Shown piece by piece: positions 1 to 8,378 of a stretch of 64,000 nucleotides of DNA (position 1 is the first letter of the stretch; each line of letters starts with the position of its first letter). Location of the stretch: NCBI GenBank assembly GCA_964567595.1, contig CAZMNF010000003.1:25948-89947 (forward strand). The letters run 5' to 3'. A model generated the notes under the pieces. It had not been told where the DNA came from. It did not search any database and saw only the letters and a list, made by a program, of their open reading frames with translations. The position numbers and the translations under genes are program-made. The stretch is from CAZMNF01 sp964567595 (GTDB taxonomy: Bacteria; Bipolaricaulota; Bipolaricaulia; RBG-16-55-9).

Positions 1-279
1 GTCGCCCGCGGTCGGGCCGACGCGGTCATCGTCTCGGGGGCGGGCACGGGCACCGAGACCGACGTTCGGGACCTGGACCGCGTCCAGTCCGCCGCGGATG
101 GCTCAGTCCCCGTCTGGATCGGCAGCGGCGTCTCCCCGAACAACGTCGTCTCGCTGCTCGGGAGCGCGGACGGGCTGATCGTCGGCAGCGCGTTCAAATA
201 CGAGGGTCGGGCGACCAACGCGGTCGATCCGGACCGCGTGGCCGAGTTGATGGCGACGGTGCGCGACGCGCGAAACTGA
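1..279 (+). CDS. BtpA/SgcQ-family protein, C-terminal part only
   Basis: The window opens inside this gene; 92 residues up to the TGA are visible. The segment has the TIM-barrel C-terminus of the BtpA family: DAVIVSGAGTGTET, then PVWIGSGVSPNNV, ADGLIVGSAFKYEG and a closing NAVDPDRVAELM. In cyanobacteria BtpA affects photosystem I assembly, but the family is widespread in non-phototrophs, where the role is unknown; the phosphate-binding GSGV and VGSAFK loops suggest a sugar-phosphate or nucleotide ligand. The adenosine deaminase gene starts 16 bases downstream, so both are probably co-transcribed. Family assignment is good; function is open. Confidence 0.8.
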   Translation, partial: VARGRADAVIVSGAGTGTETDVRDLDRVQSAADGSVPVWIGSGVSPNNVVSLLGSADGLIVGSAFKYEGRATNAVDPDRVAELMATVRDARN

Positions 280-295
280 GAGGGGGGGATCGGCC

Positions 296-1327
296 ATGGC
301 TCGCGACCACGCTCCCGTAACCCGATCCCGGCTGGGGGCGTTGCCGAAAGTTGAACTCCACTGTCATCTTGACGGCTCGCTGCGGCCCGAGACGATCTGG
401 GAGCTGGCCCAAGCCGAGAACGTCCGCTTGCCCGTTGACGGGCCGGAGGAAGTCCGACGCTTCTTCACCGCCGAGAAGCACAGCCTGGACGCCTACCTGG
501 AACGGTTCCATTACTCGCTCCAAGTGCTGCAGCACCGCGAGCATATCGCCCGTGCGGTTCGAGAGCTCATGGCCGATTTTGCGCGCGAGAACGGCCTCTA
601 CATCGAGATCCGCTTTGCGCCGCTGCTCCATCTCGATCAGGGATTGACGCCCGAGCAGGTCGTTGACGCCGCGCTCGAAGGCCTGCGACAGGGGCGGAAC
701 GACTCGGGCGTCGAGGGCGGCTTGATCCTCTGTGGGATGCGCCAAGAGTCGTCGCAGCGGACGCTGGAGGTCGCACGGCTGGCAGCGGCCTACAAGGATA
801 AGGGCGTGCTCGCGTTCGACCTAGCGGGGCCCGAACGTGACTTTCCGCCGACGCTCCACGCGGACGCGATCACCCACGCCAAGGACGCCGGGTTGGGCGT
901 GACGCTGCACGCGGGCGAGGAGCCGTGCCCTGAGCACATCCAGCAGGCCCTCCAATTGGGTGCCGACCGCCTCGGCCACGGGCTCTATCTCAACGACGCG
1001 CCGGCCCACGTCCGCGAGAACGTTGTCCGGGAGGGCGTGCCGCTGGAGATGTGCCCCACGTGCAACGTCCAGACGGCCCAGTTTGCAAGCTATGCGGAGC
1101 ATCCCTTGGCCGAGCACCTCGGCGACGGGGTGGTCGTGACGGTCAGCACGGACAACCGCCTCATGTCGGACACGACGGTGACGGACGAGCTACTCCACGT
1201 GAGCTCGGCGTTCGGCTTCACCGAGTCCGACGTAGCGACGCTGTTGGCCAACGCGGCGCGCTCGGCGTTTGAGGGCAGCGTTCAGAGCCGATGGCGCCAG
1301 GCATGGGCGGCGACGCCGTCCCGTTGA
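296..1327 (+). CDS. add: adenosine deaminase
   Basis: A 343-residue metal-dependent amidohydrolase that turns adenosine (or deoxyadenosine) into inosine in purine salvage. The metal-binding start is at residues 20-30 (VELHCHLDGS), followed by the HAGEE helix near residue 203 with the catalytic Glu, RLGHG near residue 228 and the STDNRLMSDT segment carrying the final metal Asp. TDNR rather than the enterobacterial DDP is the variant common in actinobacterial ADAs. The ATG has a G-rich Shine-Dalgarno (agaggggggat) directly upstream. The gene sits between a BtpA-family gene and a 5'-nucleotidase-like gene, which fits nucleoside salvage. A related aminodeoxyfutalosine deaminase role cannot be excluded. 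Confidence 0.88.
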   Translation: MARDHAPVTRSRLGALPKVELHCHLDGSLRPETIWELAQAENVRLPVDGPEEVRRFFTAEKHSLDAYLERFHYSLQVLQHREHIARAVRELMADFARENGLYIEIRFAPLLHLDQGLTPEQVVDAALEGLRQGRNDSGVEGGLILCGMRQESSQRTLEVARLAAAYKDKGVLAFDLAGPERDFPPTLHADAITHAKDAGLGVTLHAGEEPCPEHIQQALQLGADRLGHGLYLNDAPAHVRENVVREGVPLEMCPTCNVQTAQFASYAEHPLAEHLGDGVVVTVSTDNRLMSDTTVTDELLHVSSAFGFTESDVATLLANAARSAFEGSVQSRWRQAWAATPSR

Positions 1328-1353
1328 CGTGGCGCTTGAATGTCGGTTACGCT
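1324..1353 (+). promoter_or_regulatory. Promoter upstream of the 5'-nucleotidase-like gene
   Basis: TTGACG (1324..1329), 18-base spacer, TACGCT (1348..1353). The -35 box overlaps the add stop codon. A transcript from here has a leader of about 70 bases before the ATG at 1429. Confidence 0.5.
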
Positions 1354-1428
1354 TACAAAGACGACGAAGGGATGAGAGGGGCATCCGCTCGTCTTTCCCA
1401 ACGCAAACTCACCCAAGGAGGGAGCCAC

Positions 1429-3645
1429 ATGCTGTCACGACCCCACGTTCGCCAGAACGTGCGATGGGGCGCGATCGCGCTGATCGCGCTCGTGACATTG
1501 GGACTTTCGGCCGCGCCGAACATGAGCGAGGCCCAGTCCAACGGCGATATCACCATTCTCCACCTGAACGACCTGGAGTCGGCGCTCCAACCGGAGGGCG
1601 ACGGCCTCGGCGGCGTGGCCAAGATTGCCACCTACGTGGAGCGCGTCCGTCAGGAGAGCGAGCGAACGTTGATGCTCTCCGGCGGCGACAACATCCTCGC
1701 GGGGGACTTCTTCAACTTCTTCCTCGGCGAGGCGACGTTCAAGGGCATGAGCGAAGCCGGCGTCGACGCGTCCGGCCTCGGCAACCACGAGTTCGACCGC
1801 GGCGAACAGACGCTGGCGGAAGCCGTACGCAACTACGCTGGGTTTCCCTTTCTGGCGTCCAACCTGGAGTTGGGCGAGGAGAGCCCGCTCACACCCCTCG
1901 TGAACGGCTTTGAGACCACCACGATCGAGGCGCTGCGCGGCGGTGAGCATGACAACCAGCTCTACGAGGGCTTGCTGGTCGATCACAACGGCCTGAACGT
2001 CTGCATGTTCGGGCTACTCGATCGCGAGATTCAGACGGCCCAGCTCACCCAGCTCGGCCCGAACACCGACATCACCGATCCCATCGAGGCCTCCCGCGAT
2101 GCCAAGGCCCTCTGTGAGGACAACGGGGCCGACTTGATCGTGGGGATGCTCCACCTGGCCGCGGCCGTGCGCGTCGACACCGAGATCAAGCAGGCCGTGC
2201 CGGGCATTGACCTCTTCGTCAACGGCGGCACCGGCGCCATCCTCGATCCGGAAGCAAGCCCCGAGGACAACGTCGTGCGGACGGAAGAGGGGCCGTCGCT
2301 GTCCGTGCAGGGCCCCGGCGACGGCAACCGCATCGGCCGGCTCGACATGACGGTCCAGGACGGCCAGATCGCCGATTTCAGCTATCGGAACATCCCGGTC
2401 GTCGACGACCTCGGCGCGCTCGAAGACGAGACCCGCCAGCAGATCGAGAACAACTTCCCCGACTTCCCGTTCAGCGACGCGTTCGCGCCGGACATGGACG
2501 TCCAGGCGCTCGTGGATGAGTTCGCCGCCGAGGTGGAAGAGCGCCTGAGCGAACCCGTTGGCGCTGCGGCGGTTCGGCTCGACGGCTCGACCCAGACGAA
2601 TCGCCAGCGCGAGACGAACGCCGGCAACTACCTCAGCGACTGCTTCGTGCGCCGCTTCGAGCGGGCCGAGTTCGCGCTGCAGAACGGCGGCGGCATCCGC
2701 AGCGTCCAGCCGGCCGGCGACATGACCTTCCGCGACGTCCAGGCGATCACGCCGTTCGGCAACACGATCGTGCTGATTGACATCACGGGTGAACAGGTCA
2801 TGATGGCGCTGGAGAACAGCGTCAGTCGCTATGCGGCGACGTCCGGCCGCTATCTGCAGGTCTCGGAGCAGTTGCAGTACGCCTACGACCTCAGTCAACC
2901 GCCCGGCGAGCGCGTCATCGAGGACTCGGTCACGATCAGCGGCGAGCCGCTGCAGATGGGCGAGACCTACAAGGTCGCCACGGTCAACTTCCTCGTGGCC
3001 GGCGGCGACGGGTACGACGAGTTCACCAACGCCCAGAGCACGCTGGACACGACGTTCCCGCAGGCGTCGGCATCGTCCGAGTGCATCAAGCAGGACGAGA
3101 CGATCGATCCGACGCTCGATGGCCGCGTGCTCGGCAAGATCGGCTGGCTGCGCATGGAGGCTACCGAGGCGAACCTGGGCAGCGAGACCACGATTCGCGG
3201 CCTCGTCACCGTCGGTCCCGGACAGGCCGGCCTGGATGAGGGGACGTTCTACCTGCAGGACTCGGCCTACGGCATGCGCGTGCGCGTCGACGGCGAGGTG
3301 CCCGAGAACCTCGGCACGGGCAGCCTCGTTGAGGTCACCGGCACGTTCACCGAGGCCGGCAACCAGTACGAGTTGCAGGGGGGCTCGGCCGAGGTCGTCA
3401 CGTCACTCGCCGGCGAACGCGACGCCGAGTTCAACGTCCAACCGCAGAATCCCGCGTCGGTGCGCCTGCCCAACATCCAAGCGAACCTCGAGTTCTACGA
3501 GGGCAACTTCGTCCGTGTGCAGGGCATCGCCGATCCGGGCGGTCAGCTCGTCGACCTGAGCGATGCCGAATCGGGCGACGCAACGCTGGTCGGCGTTGTC
3601 GAGCAGACCGACGACGCCTATCAGCTCCGCGTCCTGCGCGAGTAG
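1429..3645 (+). CDS. secreted 5'-nucleotidase/metallophosphatase-like protein with altered metal site
   Basis: This is a 738-residue exported protein. The signal peptide covers about residues 1-36 (hydrophobic 14-29, then SEA-Q). A calcineurin-like metallophosphatase domain of UshA type follows (about 40-300), then the 5'-nucleotidase C-terminal domain (about 370-580: QNGGGIRSV, ITPFGNTIV) and an OB-like extension (about 590-735). GDN and GNHEFDRG are intact. However, the first motif is NDLE (D48-x-E50) where the family has DxH, and GGTGA near 266-270 replaces GGHxH, so two or three metal ligands are missing. Activity is therefore doubtful. The ATG at 1429 is chosen over earlier in-frame starts because of the ggaggg Shine-Dalgarno and the signal peptide. 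Confidence 0.82.
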   Translation: MLSRPHVRQNVRWGAIALIALVTLGLSAAPNMSEAQSNGDITILHLNDLESALQPEGDGLGGVAKIATYVERVRQESERTLMLSGGDNILAGDFFNFFLGEATFKGMSEAGVDASGLGNHEFDRGEQTLAEAVRNYAGFPFLASNLELGEESPLTPLVNGFETTTIEALRGGEHDNQLYEGLLVDHNGLNVCMFGLLDREIQTAQLTQLGPNTDITDPIEASRDAKALCEDNGADLIVGMLHLAAAVRVDTEIKQAVPGIDLFVNGGTGAILDPEASPEDNVVRTEEGPSLSVQGPGDGNRIGRLDMTVQDGQIADFSYRNIPVVDDLGALEDETRQQIENNFPDFPFSDAFAPDMDVQALVDEFAAEVEERLSEPVGAAAVRLDGSTQTNRQRETNAGNYLSDCFVRRFERAEFALQNGGGIRSVQPAGDMTFRDVQAITPFGNTIVLIDITGEQVMMALENSVSRYAATSGRYLQVSEQLQYAYDLSQPPGERVIEDSVTISGEPLQMGETYKVATVNFLVAGGDGYDEFTNAQSTLDTTFPQASASSECIKQDETIDPTLDGRVLGKIGWLRMEATEANLGSETTIRGLVTVGPGQAGLDEGTFYLQDSAYGMRVRVDGEVPENLGTGSLVEVTGTFTEAGNQYELQGGSAEVVTSLAGERDAEFNVQPQNPASVRLPNIQANLEFYEGNFVRVQGIADPGGQLVDLSDAESGDATLVGVVEQTDDAYQLRVLRE

Positions 3646-3671
3646 ACCGACCATCGTTTCCACGAATCCAC

Positions 3672-3704
3672 GAAGGGGATGGGTCAACTGGGCCCATCCC
3701 CTTC
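3672..3704 (+). terminator. Hairpin terminator after the 5'-nucleotidase-like gene
   Basis: A perfect 12-bp inverted repeat (3672..3683 with 3693..3704) with a 9-base loop. It is followed only by ATTCCT, so there is no real U-tract. It lies between the stop at 3645 and the next gene at 3763. Confidence 0.65.
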
Positions 3705-3762
3705 ATTCCTCACGCATCCAATGGCTCTTCGGAACGACTGACAAAGGAGGCTGACCCACGCC

Positions 3763-5253
3763 GTGCGCACGCAATTGATATTCGGAATCATCGGCCTGAT
3801 TGCGGTCGGTGTCTTGATCTGGTTCGGCGTCTCGCTCACTCAGCAATTGGACGATCTGTCGAGCCGACTCTCGGCGGTCGAATCCGGCATGGGAACGCTC
3901 ACGGAGACCACGGATCGTATGAATTCGTCGATGCGCGAGCTGCGGACCGCAGAGACGGAGCTTCGCGACGAGGTTCGCACGCTGGGCGAGGTCCTGGCGA
4001 CGAATCGGTCGCGCCTGGCGTCGCTGGAGAGCCGACTCCAGACAGTGTCCCAGCAGATGCGGCAAGTGGGGGATAGCGAACGGCAACTGTCGTCGTCGGG
4101 CCTGCCGAGGCGAGGTCAGACCACGAAAGCCGTCACGGCGGACTTCAACGACGATGGAGTCCTCGATCTCTACGTCGCCAACGGCTACAACACCGACGCC
4201 GACAACGTCTACGCCCTCGGGGTCGGCGACGGCTCGTTCAATGTGGTGGCGTTGGAGGAGTACGGCTTGCCCACGGGCGGCGCCTCCACGGGCGCCACGG
4301 CGGCCGACTTCGACAACGACGGGGACATGGATCTGTACGTCTCCAACAGCATCGCCCAGGCCAACTGGTACCTGCGCAACGACGGCAACGGGCGATTCGA
4401 GCAGGTTAGTCTGGAGGACGCTGGCTTGCCCCGCGGCAAGTTCACCAACGGCAGTGCCGTTGCCGCCGACTTCAATGCGGACGGGGCTTTGGATCTGTTC
4501 GTGCCGAATTCGCAGACGTCGGTCTACGCGCTCAACAACGGCGACGGGACCTTCTCGACGATGCCGCTTGAGGAGGCCGGCATTCCGAGCGACGCCACCG
4601 CCGTGGCCGCCACCGCAGCCGACGTCAATCGGGACGGGCGCCCCGACCTCTATGTCGCCAACGGCATCCGCGCCCAGAGCGGCCAGCCGATCGAGGAGAA
4701 CGACGACGTGTTGATCAATGCGGGGAACGGCACGTTTGAACGTCAGGATCCGGCGTCGGTCGGAGTGCCCGAGGGCGGCACGAGCTCGGACGTCATCGCG
4801 GAGGACTTCAATGGCGACGGCGCGGTGGATCTGTTTGTGGCGCGGGCCGATCCCTATCTGGAGAACGCCTTGGCGCTCAACAACGGCGACGGAACGTTCA
4901 CGACCATCGAGGCATCCGACGCCGGGTTGGCGCTCGGCAGCGGCATCATGAGCTACGGGGCCAGCGCCGGCGACCTTGATCGGGACGGGGATCCCGACCT
5001 GGTGATTGCCAATGGCGGCGTCAGTGGCAGCCAGAGCAACACCGTGGCGTTCAACAACGGCGACGGGACGTTCGACATTCGCGATGTCGAGGAGGTCGGG
5101 TTGCCGGGCCGCGGCAGCTCCATGGACGTCGTGCTGGCGGACTTCAACCGCGACGCGCGGTTGGACCTGTTCGTTACCGACGTCAATAGCGTCAGCGATC
5201 CCGTCTATGCCATTGGGACGGCGGACGGCGCGTTCCGCGTGATCGAGCCCTGA
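3763..5253 (+). CDS. membrane-anchored VCBS/FG-GAP seven-blade propeller protein
   Basis: A 496-residue protein starting with GTG behind a strong Shine-Dalgarno (aaaggagg). Residues 4-23 form one transmembrane segment and about 27-105 a predicted coiled coil with heptad-like Leu/Glu spacing. The rest holds seven calcium-binding DxNxDGxxDL-type motifs, the first near residue 127 (DFNDDGVLDLYVANG) and the last (DFNRDARLDLF) with the Gly replaced by Ala. Seven repeats predict a complete beta-propeller held outside the membrane on a stalk. FG-GAP/VCBS proteins usually act in adhesion or scaffolding; the partner is unknown. It is preceded by a terminator, so it is probably its own unit. Confidence 0.8.
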   Translation: MRTQLIFGIIGLIAVGVLIWFGVSLTQQLDDLSSRLSAVESGMGTLTETTDRMNSSMRELRTAETELRDEVRTLGEVLATNRSRLASLESRLQTVSQQMRQVGDSERQLSSSGLPRRGQTTKAVTADFNDDGVLDLYVANGYNTDADNVYALGVGDGSFNVVALEEYGLPTGGASTGATAADFDNDGDMDLYVSNSIAQANWYLRNDGNGRFEQVSLEDAGLPRGKFTNGSAVAADFNADGALDLFVPNSQTSVYALNNGDGTFSTMPLEEAGIPSDATAVAATAADVNRDGRPDLYVANGIRAQSGQPIEENDDVLINAGNGTFERQDPASVGVPEGGTSSDVIAEDFNGDGAVDLFVARADPYLENALALNNGDGTFTTIEASDAGLALGSGIMSYGASAGDLDRDGDPDLVIANGGVSGSQSNTVAFNNGDGTFDIRDVEEVGLPGRGSSMDVVLADFNRDARLDLFVTDVNSVSDPVYAIGTADGAFRVIEP

Positions 5254-5332
5254 GCCCAAGTCGGGCGCGCGTCGATCGTCGAGCCCGCGACGATACGCCC
5301 AGGGAAAGATCCCACCGAAGGAGGCGAACCCG

Positions 5333-5632
5333 ATGGCCGAGGACGAACGCTACCGGCGAGCGAAGCGCAGGGTCGAGGCGCTGAAGGGCTTCTACATCCA
5401 CGGCGCGGTCTATGTGCTCGTCAACGCCGTGCTGGTCGTCATCAACCTCACGACGTCCACGGACTACCTCTGGTTCGTCTGGCCCCTGTTGGGCTGGGGT
5501 GCCGGCTTGGCCGGCCATGCCGTCGGCATCTTCGGCATTCCCGGCGTGTTCGGTCGTGACTGGGAAGAGCGCAAGATCCAGGAATACATGGAGCAGGAAC
5601 AGGCGGACGATCCCGGGGATACGTCCCGATAG
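5333..5632 (+). CDS. 2TM domain-containing membrane protein
   Basis: A 99-residue protein with a charged N-terminus (DERYRRAKRRVEAL), two transmembrane helices (about 24-43 and 49-70) and a charged C-terminal tail (DWEERKIQEYMEQEQ). This is the layout of the 2TM family, in which the domain often stands alone or is fused to histidine kinases. The ATG follows a very good Shine-Dalgarno (aaggaggcgaaccc). It lies 79 bases after the VCBS gene on the same strand and converges on rsmD. Function unknown; family assignment is fairly safe. Confidence 0.75.
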   Translation: MAEDERYRRAKRRVEALKGFYIHGAVYVLVNAVLVVINLTTSTDYLWFVWPLLGWGAGLAGHAVGIFGIPGVFGRDWEERKIQEYMEQEQADDPGDTSR

Positions 5633-5686
5633 CGCGCAGCGGCCGAGCGTGGGCAATACGCGCGCACGCCGCGAAGCCCGTCGCCG

Positions 5687-6238
5687 TCACGTCCGCCGAT
5701 AGAGGACCAAGCGATTGTCGCCGTAGAGCCGCTCGTCAATCCGTTTGAGCCAGCCGTACTCCGCCTGGACGGTCTCCTTTTTGAAGATCTCCGTGACGAC
5801 GACGGCATCCGGCGCCAGGATCTCCGCCTCTGCAACGCATGCCAGCGTCCGGTGTGCAAGCTCCGCGCCGTACGGCGGCCCAATGAAGACGAGGTCGAAG
5901 CGCCGGTCCGCGCCGCCCCATCGCGCCAGAGCCCGAAAGACGTCCTCGCCGAGGATCTCGGCCCGGTCGCCGACCTCCAGCTCGGCCACGTTGCGGCGCA
6001 GCAGCTCGAGCGCTTCGCGCCCGTGATCGACAAAGACGGCTTCGCTGGCCCCGCGACTGAGCGCCTCGAGGCCGACGCTGCCCGTCCCGGCGAAGAGATC
6101 GAGAAAGCGACTGCCCTCGACGACATCCATGAGAATGTTGAACAGGGCCGCCCGCACCTGGTCGCGCATGGGACGGACGTCGGCACTGCGCGGGACGTGC
6201 AGACGTCGGCTCCCGAGCGCGCCGCCCGTGATCCTCAT
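5687..6238 (-). CDS. rsmD: 16S rRNA (guanine966-N2)-methyltransferase RsmD-like
   Basis: A 183-residue Rossmann-fold methyltransferase of RsmD length. It starts MRITGG, has the RPMRDQVRAALFNIL segment and the SAM-binding FLDLFAGTGSVGLEALSRGA (45-64). The target-base motif IV is GPPY at 120-123, where RsmD normally has DPPF or DPPY. The ATG overlaps the gltX stop in an ATGA, so translation is coupled to gltX. The Asp-to-Gly change in the amino-binding motif is unusual and could lower or change activity. The role would be methylation of G966 in 16S rRNA during 30S assembly. Confidence 0.85.
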   Translation of the reverse strand: MRITGGALGSRRLHVPRSADVRPMRDQVRAALFNILMDVVEGSRFLDLFAGTGSVGLEALSRGASEAVFVDHGREALELLRRNVAELEVGDRAEILGEDVFRALARWGGADRRFDLVFIGPPYGAELAHRTLACVAEAEILAPDAVVVTEIFKKETVQAEYGWLKRIDERLYGDNRLVLYRRT

Positions 6239-7704
6239 GGGGCCGTCGAGGATGCCCCCTGGTTGGCGAGCATGACGGCATGGTCCAGGCGCTGGGCCGT
6301 TCGATCTTGGCCCAGGAACGCCATCGTCTCGAAGAGCCCGGGCCCCTTGTCGAGGCCCGTCAACGCCACGCGGCAGGGTTGGGCGACCGCGCCCAGCTTG
6401 AGGTGCTGCTCGGCGAGCCAACTCCGCACGATCTCGTTCAGCGCGTCGGCGTTGAACTGATCTTCCGGAAGTTCGCGGATCATGTCCGCCAGTCCGTTGA
6501 GCAGCGACGCTTTCTCCGGCGTCAAGTATTTCTCCACGGCCGCTTGATCGAATTGGATCCGGTCGGTGAGGAAGGGGACGGCCCCCTTGGCGAGGTCCGC
6601 GAGCGTCTCCCGACGCTCCTTGAGGAAATCCACGGTCGCGGCCCAACGGGCCTCGGGAACCGCCTCGGCTTCCGCCTCGGACAGGATGCCGTGCTCAAGC
6701 GCGTAATCGCGCAACAAGTGCCCGATGCGCTCGGGGTCGCCGTTCATGACGTAGTGGTGGTTCAGCCACGTCAGCTTCTCGTCGTCAAAGATCGACGCCG
6801 AGGGGTTGATGCCGTCAATGGAGAACTTCTCGATGAGCTCGGCCCGATCGAAGATCTCCTGGTCGCCGTAGGACCAGCCGAGCCGGGCGAGGTGGTTGAC
6901 CATGGCCTCGGGCAGATAGCCCCTGTCGCGGTACTCCTGCACGGTCGTGGCGCCGTGACGCTTGGAGAGCTTCGAGCGATCGGTGGCCAGCACCATCGGA
7001 ACGTGGGCAAACTCAGGAAGCTCAACGCCGAGCGCGTCGTAGATGAGGATCTGCTTCGGCGTGTTGTTCAGGTGCTCGTCGGCGCGGATCACGTGCGTTA
7101 TGCCCATGGTCGCGTCGTCGATCACCACGGCGAAGTTGTAGGTCGGACGGCCATCGGAACGCATAAGGATAAAATCGTCGATCTCCGCGTTGTCGAATTC
7201 CACGACACCGCGGACGCGATCGTTGACCACCGTTGATCCGGACGGCGGGGAGATCAGCCGCAGAACGGGCGTCCGCCCCTCGGCCTCGTACGCCTGGCGT
7301 TGTTCGGAGGCGAGGTGCCGACAGTGGCCGTCGTAGAGCGGCTTACGTTTCTCCTCGAGCGCCTGCTGGCGCTTCGCTTCCAGCTCCTCGGCCGTGCAGT
7401 AGCACCGATAGGCCTTCCCCTCGTCCAGCAGCCGATCCGCGTGCGCTTGGTAGGTTGGCAGCCGTTCGCTCTGGAAGAAGGGGCCCTCGTCGGGATGGAG
7501 CCCGAGCCACCGGAAGCTGTCCGTGATCGGGTCGATGAGGTCAGGCCGATTGCGCTCCAGATCCGTGTCCTCGAAGCGCAGCACGAACGTTCCCTCATGC
7601 TTGCGCGCATAGAGCCAGTTGAACAGTGCCGTGCGCGCGCCGCCGACGTGGAGTTCCCCCGTCGGGCTTGGCGCGAAGCGCACGCGGACTGTCGATTCGC
7701 TCAT
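6235..7704 (-). CDS. gltX: glutamyl-tRNA synthetase
   Basis: A 489-residue class I synthetase that charges tRNA-Glu. The HIGH-type signature is RFAPSPTGELHVGGARTALF at residues 8-27, and the KMSKS loop reads KLSKRHG near 240. The length matches bacterial GluRS with its C-terminal anticodon-binding helical domain. A gatA gene elsewhere in the window implies a GatCAB pathway, so this enzyme may be non-discriminating and also form Glu-tRNA-Gln. It overlaps rsmD by 4 bases at its 3' end and lies 48 bases after a small barrel gene in a minus-strand cluster beginning at ilvE. Confidence 0.95.
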   Translation of the reverse strand: MSESTVRVRFAPSPTGELHVGGARTALFNWLYARKHEGTFVLRFEDTDLERNRPDLIDPITDSFRWLGLHPDEGPFFQSERLPTYQAHADRLLDEGKAYRCYCTAEELEAKRQQALEEKRKPLYDGHCRHLASEQRQAYEAEGRTPVLRLISPPSGSTVVNDRVRGVVEFDNAEIDDFILMRSDGRPTYNFAVVIDDATMGITHVIRADEHLNNTPKQILIYDALGVELPEFAHVPMVLATDRSKLSKRHGATTVQEYRDRGYLPEAMVNHLARLGWSYGDQEIFDRAELIEKFSIDGINPSASIFDDEKLTWLNHHYVMNGDPERIGHLLRDYALEHGILSEAEAEAVPEARWAATVDFLKERRETLADLAKGAVPFLTDRIQFDQAAVEKYLTPEKASLLNGLADMIRELPEDQFNADALNEIVRSWLAEQHLKLGAVAQPCRVALTGLDKGPGLFETMAFLGQDRTAQRLDHAVMLANQGASSTAP

Positions 7705-7752
7705 GATGCGACATCACTCTCCATCCGGGGGCGATCGCCTTGTCGTCGCTTG

Positions 7753-8349
7753 CTAGAACGCATAGTGGAATCCGATCCCGCCGGCGATCCAGCGGAAGTC
7801 GAACACGTTGGTCAGGTTGAGCGCAAAGCCGTAGTCAATCACGGGATGGACGCGCGCGATGGGCCAGTCCGCGATGCGGATCTCGGCCAGCGTCGCGAAA
7901 AACGGTTCCCGCAAGCTGGGCGAGGTCTCCCCGCCCAGGCGGATCGTCGCGGACGGTCCCCCGCTCAGATAGAAGTCCGCGCGCGGGTTGTCGCTGACCC
8001 GCCAGAGGCCGCGCGTGGACACGAGCAGATCGAGTCGATTGGGGCATTCGAACGCCGGCCGTTCGATCCGGCCGTCGTCCGGTGGTTCCGACGGGTCCGG
8101 CGGGTCTGGAGGGTCACACTGTGGAATCGGCGCCACGTTCAACTCGTAGCTGAGGCGGGCGTCGGGCTCATTCCGGACGCTGATGCCCAAAAAGGGGAAG
8201 TTCGCATGGATGCCGAGCGACCACTGGGCGTCGGCGGACTCCGTCTCGGTCGCGTCCGGCTGGGCACTCGCCGCGAACGCGCCCACTCCGACGACCAGCG
8301 CCACGAGCGCTGCCACCAAGGATGCACGGCCAAGCGACGGACGATTCAC
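7753..8349 (-). CDS. putative small outer-membrane beta-barrel protein
   Basis: 198 residues with a clear signal peptide (Ala/Val-rich, ending near FAASAQ, residue 30). Alternating hydrophobic segments follow, such as WSLGIHANFPFLGISV, DFYLSGGPSATIRL and WIAGGIGFHYAF, ending in Phe as typical outer-membrane strands do. An acidic Pro-rich insert (PPDPPDPSEPPDDG) around residues 81-93 looks like an exposed loop. The two Cys flanking this loop could form a disulfide. No family is recognised. It stands between ilvE (29 bases upstream) and gltX in a same-strand row and has an aaggag Shine-Dalgarno. Confidence 0.6.
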   Translation of the reverse strand: MNRPSLGRASLVAALVALVVGVGAFAASAQPDATETESADAQWSLGIHANFPFLGISVRNEPDARLSYELNVAPIPQCDPPDPPDPSEPPDDGRIERPAFECPNRLDLLVSTRGLWRVSDNPRADFYLSGGPSATIRLGGETSPSLREPFFATLAEIRIADWPIARVHPVIDYGFALNLTNVFDFRWIAGGIGFHYAF

Positions 8350-8378
8350 GACGGTCAGCTCCTTCCTAATGGCTTCGA

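Noticed and set aside
3763..5253. Tandem DNA repeat array
   Set aside because: The repetition is at protein level (seven VCBS motifs) with diverged DNA; not a DNA repeat or CRISPR.
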